Shown: positions 16,898 to 24,871 of the stretch, piece by piece
Layout of the letters: each line of letters starts with the position of its first letter
How positions within the stretch are numbered: position 1 is the first letter of the stretch
DNA from: Pedobacter sp. PACM 27299
Lineage (GTDB): Bacteria > Bacteroidota > Bacteroidia > Sphingobacteriales > Sphingobacteriaceae
Direction: 5' to 3'
Assembly: GCF_001412655.1 (NCBI RefSeq)
Contig: NZ_CP012996.1
Span: 3,596,001-3,660,000 of the forward strand
DNA: 64,000 nt
Position numbers and translations under genes: made by a program
Notes under the pieces: generated by a model
What the model saw: the letters and a program-made list of their open reading frames with translations, nothing else
What the model was told of the DNA's origin: nothing
The model's database searches: none

Positions 16898-17722
16898 TTT
16901 TCCGGGTAAATGATCCAACTTCTCTTTAAGTACCTTATATTCCTTTTCCAGTACCTTGAAAGCCTTATTACCTGGTGGAGTACGATCATTTTCTTTTAGT
17001 TGGGTTAGATAACTGCCAGATACCTGATCAAACCGCTCTTTTACTTGCTGATACTTTTTTTGCTCCTGTTTTTCTGCCTCTGTATGACCTTCACCGTTCA
17101 AATTACCCAGATAAACACTATTCGACACCCTTTCCCCATCGGCAGAGATAAAGGAAATATAGGGTTCAATCTGTTGATTCAGTGCTTCCTCCCCCATCGG
17201 AATAAAACATTTCCCTTCAGATCTTCTGGCTATATTTAGGTATTCCCCGTCGTTTCCGGTTTCCGGGCAGCAAATCATCACCATGACACTGTCGTTGTGC
17301 TGTAACACCTCATCATATGCCGCATCCCAGCTGATTTCCAGTCCAGCTGCAACCTTTTTTATGGCCATTTTTTTGGTCTCCGGCATCTCACCCTGACTCA
17401 GTTTCACCTTACTATAATCTACACTTAGATTAGGGTATTCCCCTTTTAAAGCGTGTTTTTTATGATAGGAAGTGGCCAGGTTATGCGCATTGCACACCGT
17501 CCCTTTTGCCTGTAAGCCATAGCCAAGTTTAATAAAGCTGCCCATTCTGTTGAGCAATTTCATCGTAACGGCCATCGCCTGGTAATTGGCCAGTTGAAGC
17601 TTGCTGGATTTTCCTTTTTTACCAATTAACCGGACTACCGGCTGCCCATTGAGCATATAAAAAACAAGATTTCCTATTTTTCCAGTAAAGTGACCATGCG
17701 GTCCGTTTGCAGCTATTGCCAT
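16874..17722 (-). CDS. DUF6266 family protein
   Basis: Protein of 282 residues with the DUF6266 opening (MAIAANGPHGHFTGKIGNLV, then GQPVVRLIGKK), a short Gly-rich start followed by basic residues. The middle (about 120-210) looks like a fibronectin/Ig-like beta region (LEISWDAAYDEVLQHNDSVM, then MICCPETG). No signal peptide or membrane segment is visible. These proteins occur in several copies in Pedobacter and relatives; the function is unknown. An unusual inverted-repeat element lies just upstream. Confidence 0.8.
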   Translation of the reverse strand: MAIAANGPHGHFTGKIGNLVFYMLNGQPVVRLIGKKGKSSKLQLANYQAMAVTMKLLNRMGSFIKLGYGLQAKGTVCNAHNLATSYHKKHALKGEYPNLSVDYSKVKLSQGEMPETKKMAIKKVAAGLEISWDAAYDEVLQHNDSVMVMICCPETGNDGEYLNIARRSEGKCFIPMGEEALNQQIEPYISFISADGERVSNSVYLGNLNGEGHTEAEKQEQKKYQQVKERFDQVSGSYLTQLKENDRTPPGNKAFKVLEKEYKVLKEKLDHLPGKSKGPTLL

Positions 17723-18078
17723 GTATGAGTGATTAAGAGCCGTTAATTAATTGATATTAAAAAGAATAACATCCGATTCAATAAGATAAACCTACGGATT
17801 ATATCTGAGGTATTGTTCGCATTGAGTTTTTAATTATCAGTGTATTATCACAAGGCTTAAAGGTATTCCATAGGACTTTGATAGGGCTACAGACTTATAT
17901 AGGCCCTATCAACCTCCATACAATACTGGATTAGTACACTGATAATTAAATAGTCATTCCGAGGCCTACCAGTCAGGTGATCCTGTAATATTTTAACTCA
18001 TCTCCTTTTCTATTGAAAATACCCTGTATCACTGCATTAAAAGCAGGCAATAATTATTAGCGCAAATTAATTTCGATA
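17723..18078. other. Divergent intergenic region with inverted-repeat element
   Basis: These 356 bases between the DUF6266 gene and the CocE gene have no coding frame of note. The central part (17829-17950) is a nested inverted repeat described separately. The remaining flanks are AT-rich and probably hold the two promoters. Confidence 0.5.
17829..17950. repeat. 122-bp nested inverted-repeat element
   Basis: Outer arms TTTAATTATCAGTGTA (17829-17844) and TACACTGATAATTAAA (17935-17950) are perfect 16-bp inverted repeats. Inner arms TTGATAGGGC (17878-17887) and GCCCTATCAA (17903-17912) are perfect 10-bp inverted repeats. No transposase is encoded, and no clear target-site duplication is visible. 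It could be a small non-autonomous element or a structured regulatory RNA. Confidence 0.65.
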
Positions 18079-20427
18079 ATGATTTTTCCCTATATTAGCT
18101 CAAGAGAAATTACACTCACCATATTATTCCAATCCCTCTTGAAATTAACCCTGCTCAAAAACAAAATCACAGCGATCCTCCTTTTACTGTTCTTTTTATC
18201 AACTTCCCTAAAAGCCCAGCAGCTCTACCTCCCAGACAAAATCATTAAAGATACGCTTGCGCTGGAAAAATACATGCCTATCCTGGCGACCTCAGTTCTT
18301 AGTCGGCTCAGCACAACAGCGGCTGCAGAAAGAGATATGGAATACTTCGGCTGTCTGTTCTCTTTACAACTTTTGGCTGGTCAGCACCAGCAGAGCCTAC
18401 AAAGCATAGATACCCTCATCAGCAAAATCGGGCTATCACCGGATTTCATTTCTGATCGTGCAGAAGCTTTGTTTTGTCTTTACAGTACCTACAATCACAT
18501 CCAATTGATGAGGCAAAGCGGCGACCCATCCTCCACTGTGAAAATTTTCAAATTGGTATTTCCTGAGGTATTGGCAGGATATAAAGGAAAAGCGCTGGAA
18601 TATGCGACGCAAACTTTTTTAAACGAGCATGAAGATTTAACCAGGGAATGGCAGCATGCTTTAACTAAAATACAGGCCAAGGCTGGCGACAGTGTAAGCC
18701 TGGACGAGGCCATCATATTTTCTCAAGCTTTTGCAAAATATCGGGTATATCGGCCTTTCTTATCTCCTGGAAAAATTTTAATCCGCCAATCCAATCCCGA
18801 GAATTACCTCATTCAGGACAGTACCATGATCACCATGCGTGATGGTGTACAGCTTGCTGCCGTCATTGTACGCAATAAATCCTTCGGGGAACTGCAGCCC
18901 GTAGTGATGATGAGCAGTATTTATGCAGATGCCAATGAGCTGGCTAAGGCGAAGGAAATTTCAAACCAGGGTTATATCGGCATCATCTTAAACACGCGTG
19001 GAAAATACGCTTCTACCGCTGCTATCGAACCCTGGGAGCATGATGCAGAGGATACTTATGATGCGATAGACTGGATCAGCAAGCAAAGATGGTGTAATGG
19101 AAAAATTGGCATGTATGGAGGAAGTTACCTTGGATTTAGTCAGTGGGCAGCCACTAAAAAGCTACACCCTGCATTAAAAACCATTGTTCCACAAGTTGCA
19201 GCAGCACCAGGTATAGACTTCCCCTATACAAATGGAATAGCCACCACTTATTCCTTACGCTGGTCCCGTTACGTTACGAATCACAAATTGACTGATCATG
19301 CCGATTTTGGAGATTCTGATCATTGGTATGAATTTAGTAAGCAATGGTTCATCAGCGGAAAGGCATTTAACAGTCTGGATAGTATGAAAGGTAAGCCTAA
19401 TGCCTCATTTCAGAAATGGCTTAACCATCCATCGTATGATAAATACTGGCAGAAAATGACCCCTTACCAACAGGAGTTTAGTAAAATAAACATCCCGGTC
19501 CTTAGCATAACCGGGTATTTCGACGGAGAACAGGATGGCTCTCTGCACTATTTTGACCAGCACTACAAGTGGAATCGTTCCGCCAATCATTATTTATTAA
19601 TCGGTCCTTACGATCATTTTGGTGCGCAGTATATGCCCTCTGCTGTTGTTAACGGCTATGAAATTGACCCAACTGCTATGATAAACATCAATGACCTTGT
19701 TTTTCAATGGTTCAACTATACCCTAAAAGGAGGAATAAAACCGGAGCTCTTAAAGGATAAAATTAATTATCAGGTGATGGGTACAGATACCTGGGCCCAT
19801 GTGGCCTCCTTTCCAGAAATGAACAACGATGTATTGAATTTTTACTTTTCTGAGGAAAAAGATGGCCAGGCGTATAAACTGAAAACTAAGGCATCCAGCC
19901 AGCATATCCAGCAGCAATTCGATTATTCAAAACGTATACCAGGCAAGAGATCATCACCATCGAGTTTATGGTGCGATTCCCTCAGCGTCCATAATGTCGT
20001 ATTCAGTTCTGAAATACTAACCGCAGACTTTTCCATCAACGGAACTTTTAAGGCTACTTTATTCGCTGCCAGCAATAAGAAAGATATGGATTTAGAGATC
20101 AGCTTGTATGAACAGCAGTCTGATGGAAGATATTTTGAACTGTCCAATTCTATCCATAGGGCTAGTTATGCAAAGAATAGCAGTAAAAGAACGTTACTAA
20201 GGCCTGGAAAGATGGAATCTATTCCTATTAAAGGGAAGTTTATCAGTAAGAAGATTGCTAAGGGGAGCAAAATAATTCTGGCAATAAGCCCTTTAAACAA
20301 TGTCTATGCAGAGGTAAATCACGGCACAGGAAAACCTGCATCCAGTGAAAGTATAAAAGATGCCGGCATGCCTTTAACCATACAATGGTCTGGCAAAAGC
20401 AACCTGCAAATACCGATCAAAAGATAG
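18079..20427 (+). CDS. CocE/NonD family hydrolase (X-Pro dipeptidyl-peptidase S15-like)
   Basis: Serine hydrolase of 782 residues. A hydrophobic segment at about residues 30-46 (KITAILLLLFFLSTSLKAQQ) is a signal peptide, so an internal start may be used instead of the ATG at 18079. An N-terminal helical region is followed by the alpha/beta hydrolase domain (about 245-560). The nucleophile is S349 in YGGSYLGFSQWA. The acid is probably the Asp in TGYFDGEQDGS, and the histidine is in LIGPYDHFG. The C-terminal jelly-roll domain (about 580-780) is typical of S15 and cocaine-esterase-like enzymes. Likely substrates are acyl esters or N-terminal Xaa-Pro peptides in the periplasm; the sequence does not decide. 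Confidence 0.9.
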   Translation: MIFPYISSREITLTILFQSLLKLTLLKNKITAILLLLFFLSTSLKAQQLYLPDKIIKDTLALEKYMPILATSVLSRLSTTAAAERDMEYFGCLFSLQLLAGQHQQSLQSIDTLISKIGLSPDFISDRAEALFCLYSTYNHIQLMRQSGDPSSTVKIFKLVFPEVLAGYKGKALEYATQTFLNEHEDLTREWQHALTKIQAKAGDSVSLDEAIIFSQAFAKYRVYRPFLSPGKILIRQSNPENYLIQDSTMITMRDGVQLAAVIVRNKSFGELQPVVMMSSIYADANELAKAKEISNQGYIGIILNTRGKYASTAAIEPWEHDAEDTYDAIDWISKQRWCNGKIGMYGGSYLGFSQWAATKKLHPALKTIVPQVAAAPGIDFPYTNGIATTYSLRWSRYVTNHKLTDHADFGDSDHWYEFSKQWFISGKAFNSLDSMKGKPNASFQKWLNHPSYDKYWQKMTPYQQEFSKINIPVLSITGYFDGEQDGSLHYFDQHYKWNRSANHYLLIGPYDHFGAQYMPSAVVNGYEIDPTAMININDLVFQWFNYTLKGGIKPELLKDKINYQVMGTDTWAHVASFPEMNNDVLNFYFSEEKDGQAYKLKTKASSQHIQQQFDYSKRIPGKRSSPSSLWCDSLSVHNVVFSSEILTADFSINGTFKATLFAASNKKDMDLEISLYEQQSDGRYFELSNSIHRASYAKNSSKRTLLRPGKMESIPIKGKFISKKIAKGSKIILAISPLNNVYAEVNHGTGKPASSESIKDAGMPLTIQWSGKSNLQIPIKR

Positions 20428-20467
20428 GTATTTGCAGGTTTAACGATGCTGGACTATTCCTGTTTGA

Positions 20468-21434
20468 TTAGCCCAGTTTCCTATCTGAAATATAGGGCAC
20501 AATCGGATAGATATAATCGTCCATCCTGACCCCCAGTTTTTCCGGTGATGAACCTACAAAAACCGTTTTCTTTCCTTTAATCGTAATTTTCCCTTTTCCT
20601 TCAATTTCTATCAGCGCCCATATTGGGCCCTGATAAGGAACGGTATATTTAATATTCGGATGTGATTTATCTACAGCTTCGGAATAGCGGCTTTCTTTAT
20701 AATCATCGCCTAGCCATTGGTAGGAAGCGCTATTGATTTGCACATAATGAATCTTGTTGATGTAATTGTAATAATCACGGTGATGATGGCCACTGATCAC
20801 CAGCACTACCTTCTGCTGACCAGATTGTTCATTTTCCTGCTCCAGCGTATACCTCAACATTGTTCCATTTTCCAGACCACCGGAATCATCATCCAAGCCC
20901 TGGTGGCAAAAAACCACCGTTGGTAAAGCCGTCTCCTTCAAATCTTTTTTCAGCCAGTCCAACTGTACCGGAGAAATGTAAAATGCATAACCCTTCGGCC
21001 GGTATTCACTTGGGTTCTGTTCATTACCATCCAGAACTACAAAATGAAAAGCATCACATCAAATGGATGTATTTTCCTTTCGCATTCCAAAATTCGACCA
21101 CCTGCTCCCGCGTATAGCCACCATCTGTATCATGGTTACCAATTACATGGTATTTTGGCCCTTTGAATTTGTTCCAGACCTCCATCAATGGAAGGTTTTC
21201 TTTTTTTGGAAAGCACAAATCACCACCCTGTATGATAAAATCCGGCGATTCAATATTCATCTCCTTAATAAAGGCCGACAAGCGATCCATGCCGTCATGC
21301 ATGATATCATGGTGTAAATCTGTGATCATCCCAAATCTGACTTTATTTTTTGCTGGATTCAGTTCAGGCAACTTTGCAAAAAGCAGCGTACCTCCTGCAA
21401 GTCCGGAATTTTTGAGAAATTCTTTCCTATTCAT
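20468..21434 (-). pseudogene. Metallophosphoesterase, disrupted by a frameshift
   Basis: Two reading frames together make one calcineurin-like phosphoesterase. The 5' part (from ATG 21434) has a Tat-like leader (MNRKEFLKNSGLAGGTLLFA) and the metal motifs TDLHHD, GGDLC and GNHDTDGG, then stops soon after GKYIHLM. The 3' part resumes in another frame with HFVVLDGNEQNPSEYRPKGY and continues with VFCHQGLDDD and SGHHHRDYY, the last metal motif. The break is at about 21045-21064. Reading through needs two extra bases (for example one T and one G) or loss of one. All catalytic motifs survive, so this is a recent lesion or a sequencing error. As written, no full enzyme would be made. Confidence 0.85.
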
Positions 21435-21444
21435 TAGCGTTTAT

Positions 21445-21470
21445 ATATTTGGTTGGGTTCAACCAAATAT
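21445..21470. promoter_or_regulatory. 11-bp perfect inverted repeat upstream of the metallophosphatase
   Basis: ATATTTGGTTG (21445-21455) and CAACCAAATAT (21460-21470) flank a 4-base loop, 11 bases upstream of the ATG at 21434. The position suggests an operator rather than a terminator. Confidence 0.45.
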
Positions 21471-21541
21471 GTAAATACTAAACAAAAGTTTACCTAATGA
21501 ATTTAGCATTACAAGCAAAAAAACCAAGTTTTCTGTTTCAG

Positions 21542-22513
21542 CTATTTAAGTTCAAGAATAATCTTACCAAGATGCGCACTGCTTTCCATCAGCTCATGTG
21601 CTTTGCTGGCTTCAGCCAATGGAAAAACTTTAAAAATCGTGGGATTATATTTTCCTTTGGCAAACATTGGCCATACGTTTTCTAGAATATCCTGAGTCAG
21701 GGCGGTTTTAAATGCTGCTTCTCGATTGCGCAAAGTACTTCCGGTGATGCTCAGTCTTTTGCGCATCATCTGCATAATGTTTAGAGAAACTGTGTTCCCT
21801 TCCATGGCATTGATGTATACCAATCTGCCATCCGGCTTTAGAATTTCGATGTTCTTTGGAAAATAAGCCCCACCAATCATGTCCAGCACCACATCAACCG
21901 GCTGATCTTTCAATTCAGCTTCAAAATCATGCGTTTTATAATTGATAAAGCGATCTGCTCCTAATTCCAGACAATACTGTCCTTTTTCTTCGGAGCCGAC
22001 AGTAACCACGACTGCTGCACCTGTATATTTTGCCAATTGAATGGCGGTTGTTCCGATCCCGCTGCTGCCACCATGAATCAATAAACGCTCTCCTGATGCT
22101 AAGTGACCGCGCTGAAACACGTTGCTCCAGACTGTGAAAACAGTTTCGGGCAAGCCAGCTGCTTCAATGAAAGTTAGTCCTTCCGGGATGGGCAAACAGT
22201 GTCCGGCGTTAACTTTTACATATTCTGCATAGCCGCCACCGGCCACTAATGCACATACCTTGTCATTTACCTTCCAATGTTTCACATTTGCGCCCAGTGC
22301 TTCAATCTCTCCTGCCACCTCTAACCCTGGAATATCCTGTGGCGCATCAGCAGGTGGCGGATAACTGCCTTTTCGCTGAAATACGTCGGGACGATTCAGT
22401 CCGGCCGCCTTTACCCTGATCAACACTTCATTTTCATTGATCATTGGTTTTTCCCGTTCTTCCAGCTTCAATACATCTGGCGTTCCAAATGAGGTAATTA
22501 CAATTGCTTTCAT
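21542..22513 (-). CDS. NADPH:quinone oxidoreductase, zinc-independent MDR family (PIG3-like)
   Basis: Medium-chain reductase of 323 residues. I chose ATG 22513 (MKAIVITSFGTPDVLKLEER), the normal family start; a longer frame to 22546 is unlikely. The N-terminal GroES-like domain has LNRPDVFQRKGSYPPPADAP and the nucleotide domain has the loop HGGSSGIGTTAIQLAKYTGA (about residues 140-160). Zinc-binding cysteines are absent, as in quinone oxidoreductases and the TP53I3/PIG3 group. It probably reduces quinones or enones with NADPH in the cytoplasm. Confidence 0.92.
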   Translation of the reverse strand: MKAIVITSFGTPDVLKLEEREKPMINENEVLIRVKAAGLNRPDVFQRKGSYPPPADAPQDIPGLEVAGEIEALGANVKHWKVNDKVCALVAGGGYAEYVKVNAGHCLPIPEGLTFIEAAGLPETVFTVWSNVFQRGHLASGERLLIHGGSSGIGTTAIQLAKYTGAAVVVTVGSEEKGQYCLELGADRFINYKTHDFEAELKDQPVDVVLDMIGGAYFPKNIEILKPDGRLVYINAMEGNTVSLNIMQMMRKRLSITGSTLRNREAAFKTALTQDILENVWPMFAKGKYNPTIFKVFPLAEASKAHELMESSAHLGKIILELK

Positions 22514-22710
22514 GATTTTATGGCAACATTTATCCTGCCAAAACAAATCAGTGCCAGCTTCAAAATTGTTTATTCCCTAATAGCGGTCAATAAAAAAATA
22601 GATGCAAACAACTTGGACAGTTAAGTGTTATCTCATTCTATACAAAATTTTAATAGCCCTTCCATTACTATAATGTATGCGCGCAAAATTTTTCAAATCA
22701 ACTATCGAAA

Positions 22711-22875
22711 ATGGAAGATACAGTTCAACAACAAATCAGGTTATCTCTGCTTCAGATGGCATTGGATAACGCGGTAACTATTGAAGATTATGAAGAATGT
22801 CAGCAGTTATTAGAGTTAAAGCTTTCTGAGGAAAGCCAAAACCAATTAGCTGTTAACATGGCGGAAGCTAAATGA
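22711..22875 (+). CDS. Small hypothetical protein, 54 residues
   Basis: ATG at 22711 to TGA at 22873-22875. The sequence begins MEDTVQQQIRLSLLQMALDN and is rich in Leu, Gln and Glu, so a short helical protein is likely. No domain is recognised. Codon use resembles the neighbouring genes. It is a moderate call because of its size. Confidence 0.5.
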   Translation: MEDTVQQQIRLSLLQMALDNAVTIEDYEECQQLLELKLSEESQNQLAVNMAEAK

Positions 22876-23234
22876 TTCGGCAAAATCTGCTGTAATTTGT
22901 AAACTCTCCCCATCACATCGTCTATCTCCGTCATCTTTACCTGAGTCTCAGCAGTCACCGAATCATCTCCAACAGTTTTCTTTGCTCCTAAATGCGTTTC
23001 AGGTCTTGTATCTGAGGCATTTTTATGGTGTCAAAAAAGCGTTTTCTTTTTAAGCCTGGAGCCATGACGACTGCGGAAAATCCATATCAAATAAAACTAT
23101 AAGTTCAAAATGAGGTCGCAGGACGATGCTTTTAAATGAAAATCTCAAAAGAAAGCACAATTTCTTAGCTGTCAAAAGTATAAATAACCAAAAAAGCACA
23201 TATATTTGGACTCAAATTTTACAATTACATTTAT
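22876..23234. other. Intergenic region upstream of efp
   Basis: I see no gene in these 359 bases. A good -7 box for efp is at 23201-23208; the rest shows no structure that I could recognise. Confidence 0.5.
23201..23208 (+). promoter_or_regulatory. Candidate -7 box for efp
   Basis: TATATTTG matches TAnnTTTG and would start a transcript about 20 bases upstream of the efp ATG at 23235. Confidence 0.45.
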
Positions 23235-23795
23235 ATGGCAAAGGCATCTGAAATTAAAGTAGGAAACATTTTACGTTTTAACGGCGAACTGGTAACAGTT
23301 ATTGAAATCTTACACCGTACCCCAGGTAAAGGTGGCGCATTCTACTTAGGTAAATTTCGCAACATTAAAACTGGAAAAATTGTGGAAGCCCGCTTAGGAA
23401 CTGATGAGCAAGTAGAAATTTGCCGCGTAGAGACTAGTGACTACCAATATTTATATGAAGAAGGTGATTATTTTGTAGTAATGGACAATGAGTCTTTCGA
23501 GCAGTTCAGTGTTGCTAAAGAATTATTCGGTGAATCAGCAAAATTCCTTAAAGAAGGAATGGATGTGATCGTTTCTTTTGAAAGTGAAGAACCAATCATG
23601 GCTCAGGCTCCAAATTTCGTTGAATTGATGGTTACTTATGCAGAACCAGCGGTTAAAGGCGATACTTCTTCTGGTGCTCAGAAAATGGTTACGACAGAAA
23701 ATGGTATCGAAATCAGAGTTCCATTGTTCGTTAACGAAGGTGATAAATTAAAAGTAGATACACGCACAGGTGAATATGTGGAGCGTGTGAAATAA
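23235..23795 (+). CDS. efp: Elongation factor P
   Basis: Translation factor of 186 residues that binds between the P and E sites and helps ribosomes through polyproline stretches. Three beta-barrel domains are visible: KOW-like (about 1-64), central OB (about 68-128) and C-terminal OB (about 130-186, ending in the family signature GDKLKVDTRTGEYVERVK). The modification loop reads RTPGKGGAF, with K32 in the position that is lysylated or otherwise modified in other bacteria. No modification enzyme gene is nearby. A strong terminator follows. Confidence 0.98.
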   Translation: MAKASEIKVGNILRFNGELVTVIEILHRTPGKGGAFYLGKFRNIKTGKIVEARLGTDEQVEICRVETSDYQYLYEEGDYFVVMDNESFEQFSVAKELFGESAKFLKEGMDVIVSFESEEPIMAQAPNFVELMVTYAEPAVKGDTSSGAQKMVTTENGIEIRVPLFVNEGDKLKVDTRTGEYVERVK

Positions 23796-23815
23796 GGAAT
23801 TTCATTTCTAAAAAA

Positions 23816-23845
23816 GGCGGCTTAAAAAATAAGCCGCCTTTTTTT
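23816..23845. terminator. Intrinsic terminator after efp
   Basis: GGCGGCTTA (23816-23824) pairs perfectly with TAAGCCGCC (23830-23838), followed by a run of T. An A-run on the left makes it usable from both sides. Confidence 0.92.
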
Positions 23846-23855
23846 ATGTGAAAAA

Positions 23856-24839
23856 TCAGGGGGTTGAGGAAAGCGCTGCTGGCAGAATTTCGTCAATGAT
23901 GACCTGCTGCAGTTTTTCTGGTTCACTATTAAAAACGGTATGTCCTGATTTTTCAAACCAAAACAAGGCTTTCTTTGGCGCTTTTATAAACTTATAGTAG
24001 TCTTCAACCAGGTAATGGGATTTTTGCTTGTCCCCGATTCCTTCTATGAAATATACCGGGCAATTTAATACCGGCAGGGTTTTGAAAAGGTTATTGGTCA
24101 CTGTTTGTTTCCACATAGGGAACCAAATGGCCAGCCAATCATGATATTTTGCTTTGAAAGCGGCTTCTTTGGCGAAATCGACCCCATTATGGATGAACAG
24201 CCATTTTTGTGAATAGAATAAATCATCTTCCTTCTCGAATGGCAATTTTACCAGGGCCAGTTCTTTTACTGCGGTCGCATTCTGAGTTTCCTTTGCCCAT
24301 TTATTCAACATTTCCATCGTTAATTTCTCACTTTTCCGTTGGTCTACGATCGCACTAATTGGAATATAAGCATATAGTGATTCCGGATGTTTAGCTGCAA
24401 AATCAAACCCCAGCATCGAGCCAAAAGAATGGGAAACCAGAAACAGTTTTTTACGATTGAAACGCTGCAATAGATAATAGATCAGCTCCTCTGTATCTTT
24501 TTGCAATAAGCCCAGTGATAGCTTTTCAGGAGATGAGTTGAGTTTTAAGGTTTCTCCGCTCTGCCTTTGGTCCCATTGAACGACCACAAAATTTGATTTT
24601 AGCTGGTCGGTGAAAGTATCCGCCACTGGAATCAATGAAGTACCTGGTCCGCCATGAAGGAACAGCAGCAAGGGTTTTTCTTCATCTACGCCCTGCAGCT
24701 TAATAAACTGCTTCATCCCACCGATCTCTACCACTGCTGTAGTATCTATTTTCATCGGGACGACCTTCTCGAGTGGGCTGCTTTTTCCCATTGCAATCGA
24801 AGCGATCAATACAAAAAGTAGGGTCAATTGCTTTATCAT
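23856..24839 (-). CDS. Secreted alpha/beta hydrolase (proline iminopeptidase-like)
   Basis: Hydrolase of 327 residues with a signal peptide (MIKQLTLLFVLIASIAMGKS). The oxyanion-hole motif is LFLHGGPGTS (about residues 59-68), the nucleophile serine is in LVSHSFGSMLGF, and the C-terminal histidine is in EKSGHTVFNSEPE. HGGPGTS and WDQRQSGET are typical of the prolyl iminopeptidase (S33) branch, but substrate cannot be fixed. It lies 32 bases downstream of the SGNH hydrolase gene and probably belongs to the sulfatase/SGNH operon. Confidence 0.9.
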   Translation of the reverse strand: MIKQLTLLFVLIASIAMGKSSPLEKVVPMKIDTTAVVEIGGMKQFIKLQGVDEEKPLLLFLHGGPGTSLIPVADTFTDQLKSNFVVVQWDQRQSGETLKLNSSPEKLSLGLLQKDTEELIYYLLQRFNRKKLFLVSHSFGSMLGFDFAAKHPESLYAYIPISAIVDQRKSEKLTMEMLNKWAKETQNATAVKELALVKLPFEKEDDLFYSQKWLFIHNGVDFAKEAAFKAKYHDWLAIWFPMWKQTVTNNLFKTLPVLNCPVYFIEGIGDKQKSHYLVEDYYKFIKAPKKALFWFEKSGHTVFNSEPEKLQQVIIDEILPAALSSTP

Positions 24840-24871
24840 TTTAAATATTTAGGTTGAAACTTGTTTAAGGA

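Noticed and set aside
21045..21064. Programmed ribosomal frameshift in the metallophosphoesterase
   Set aside because: There is no clear heptameric slippery sequence or downstream structure, so mutation or sequencing error is the simpler reading.
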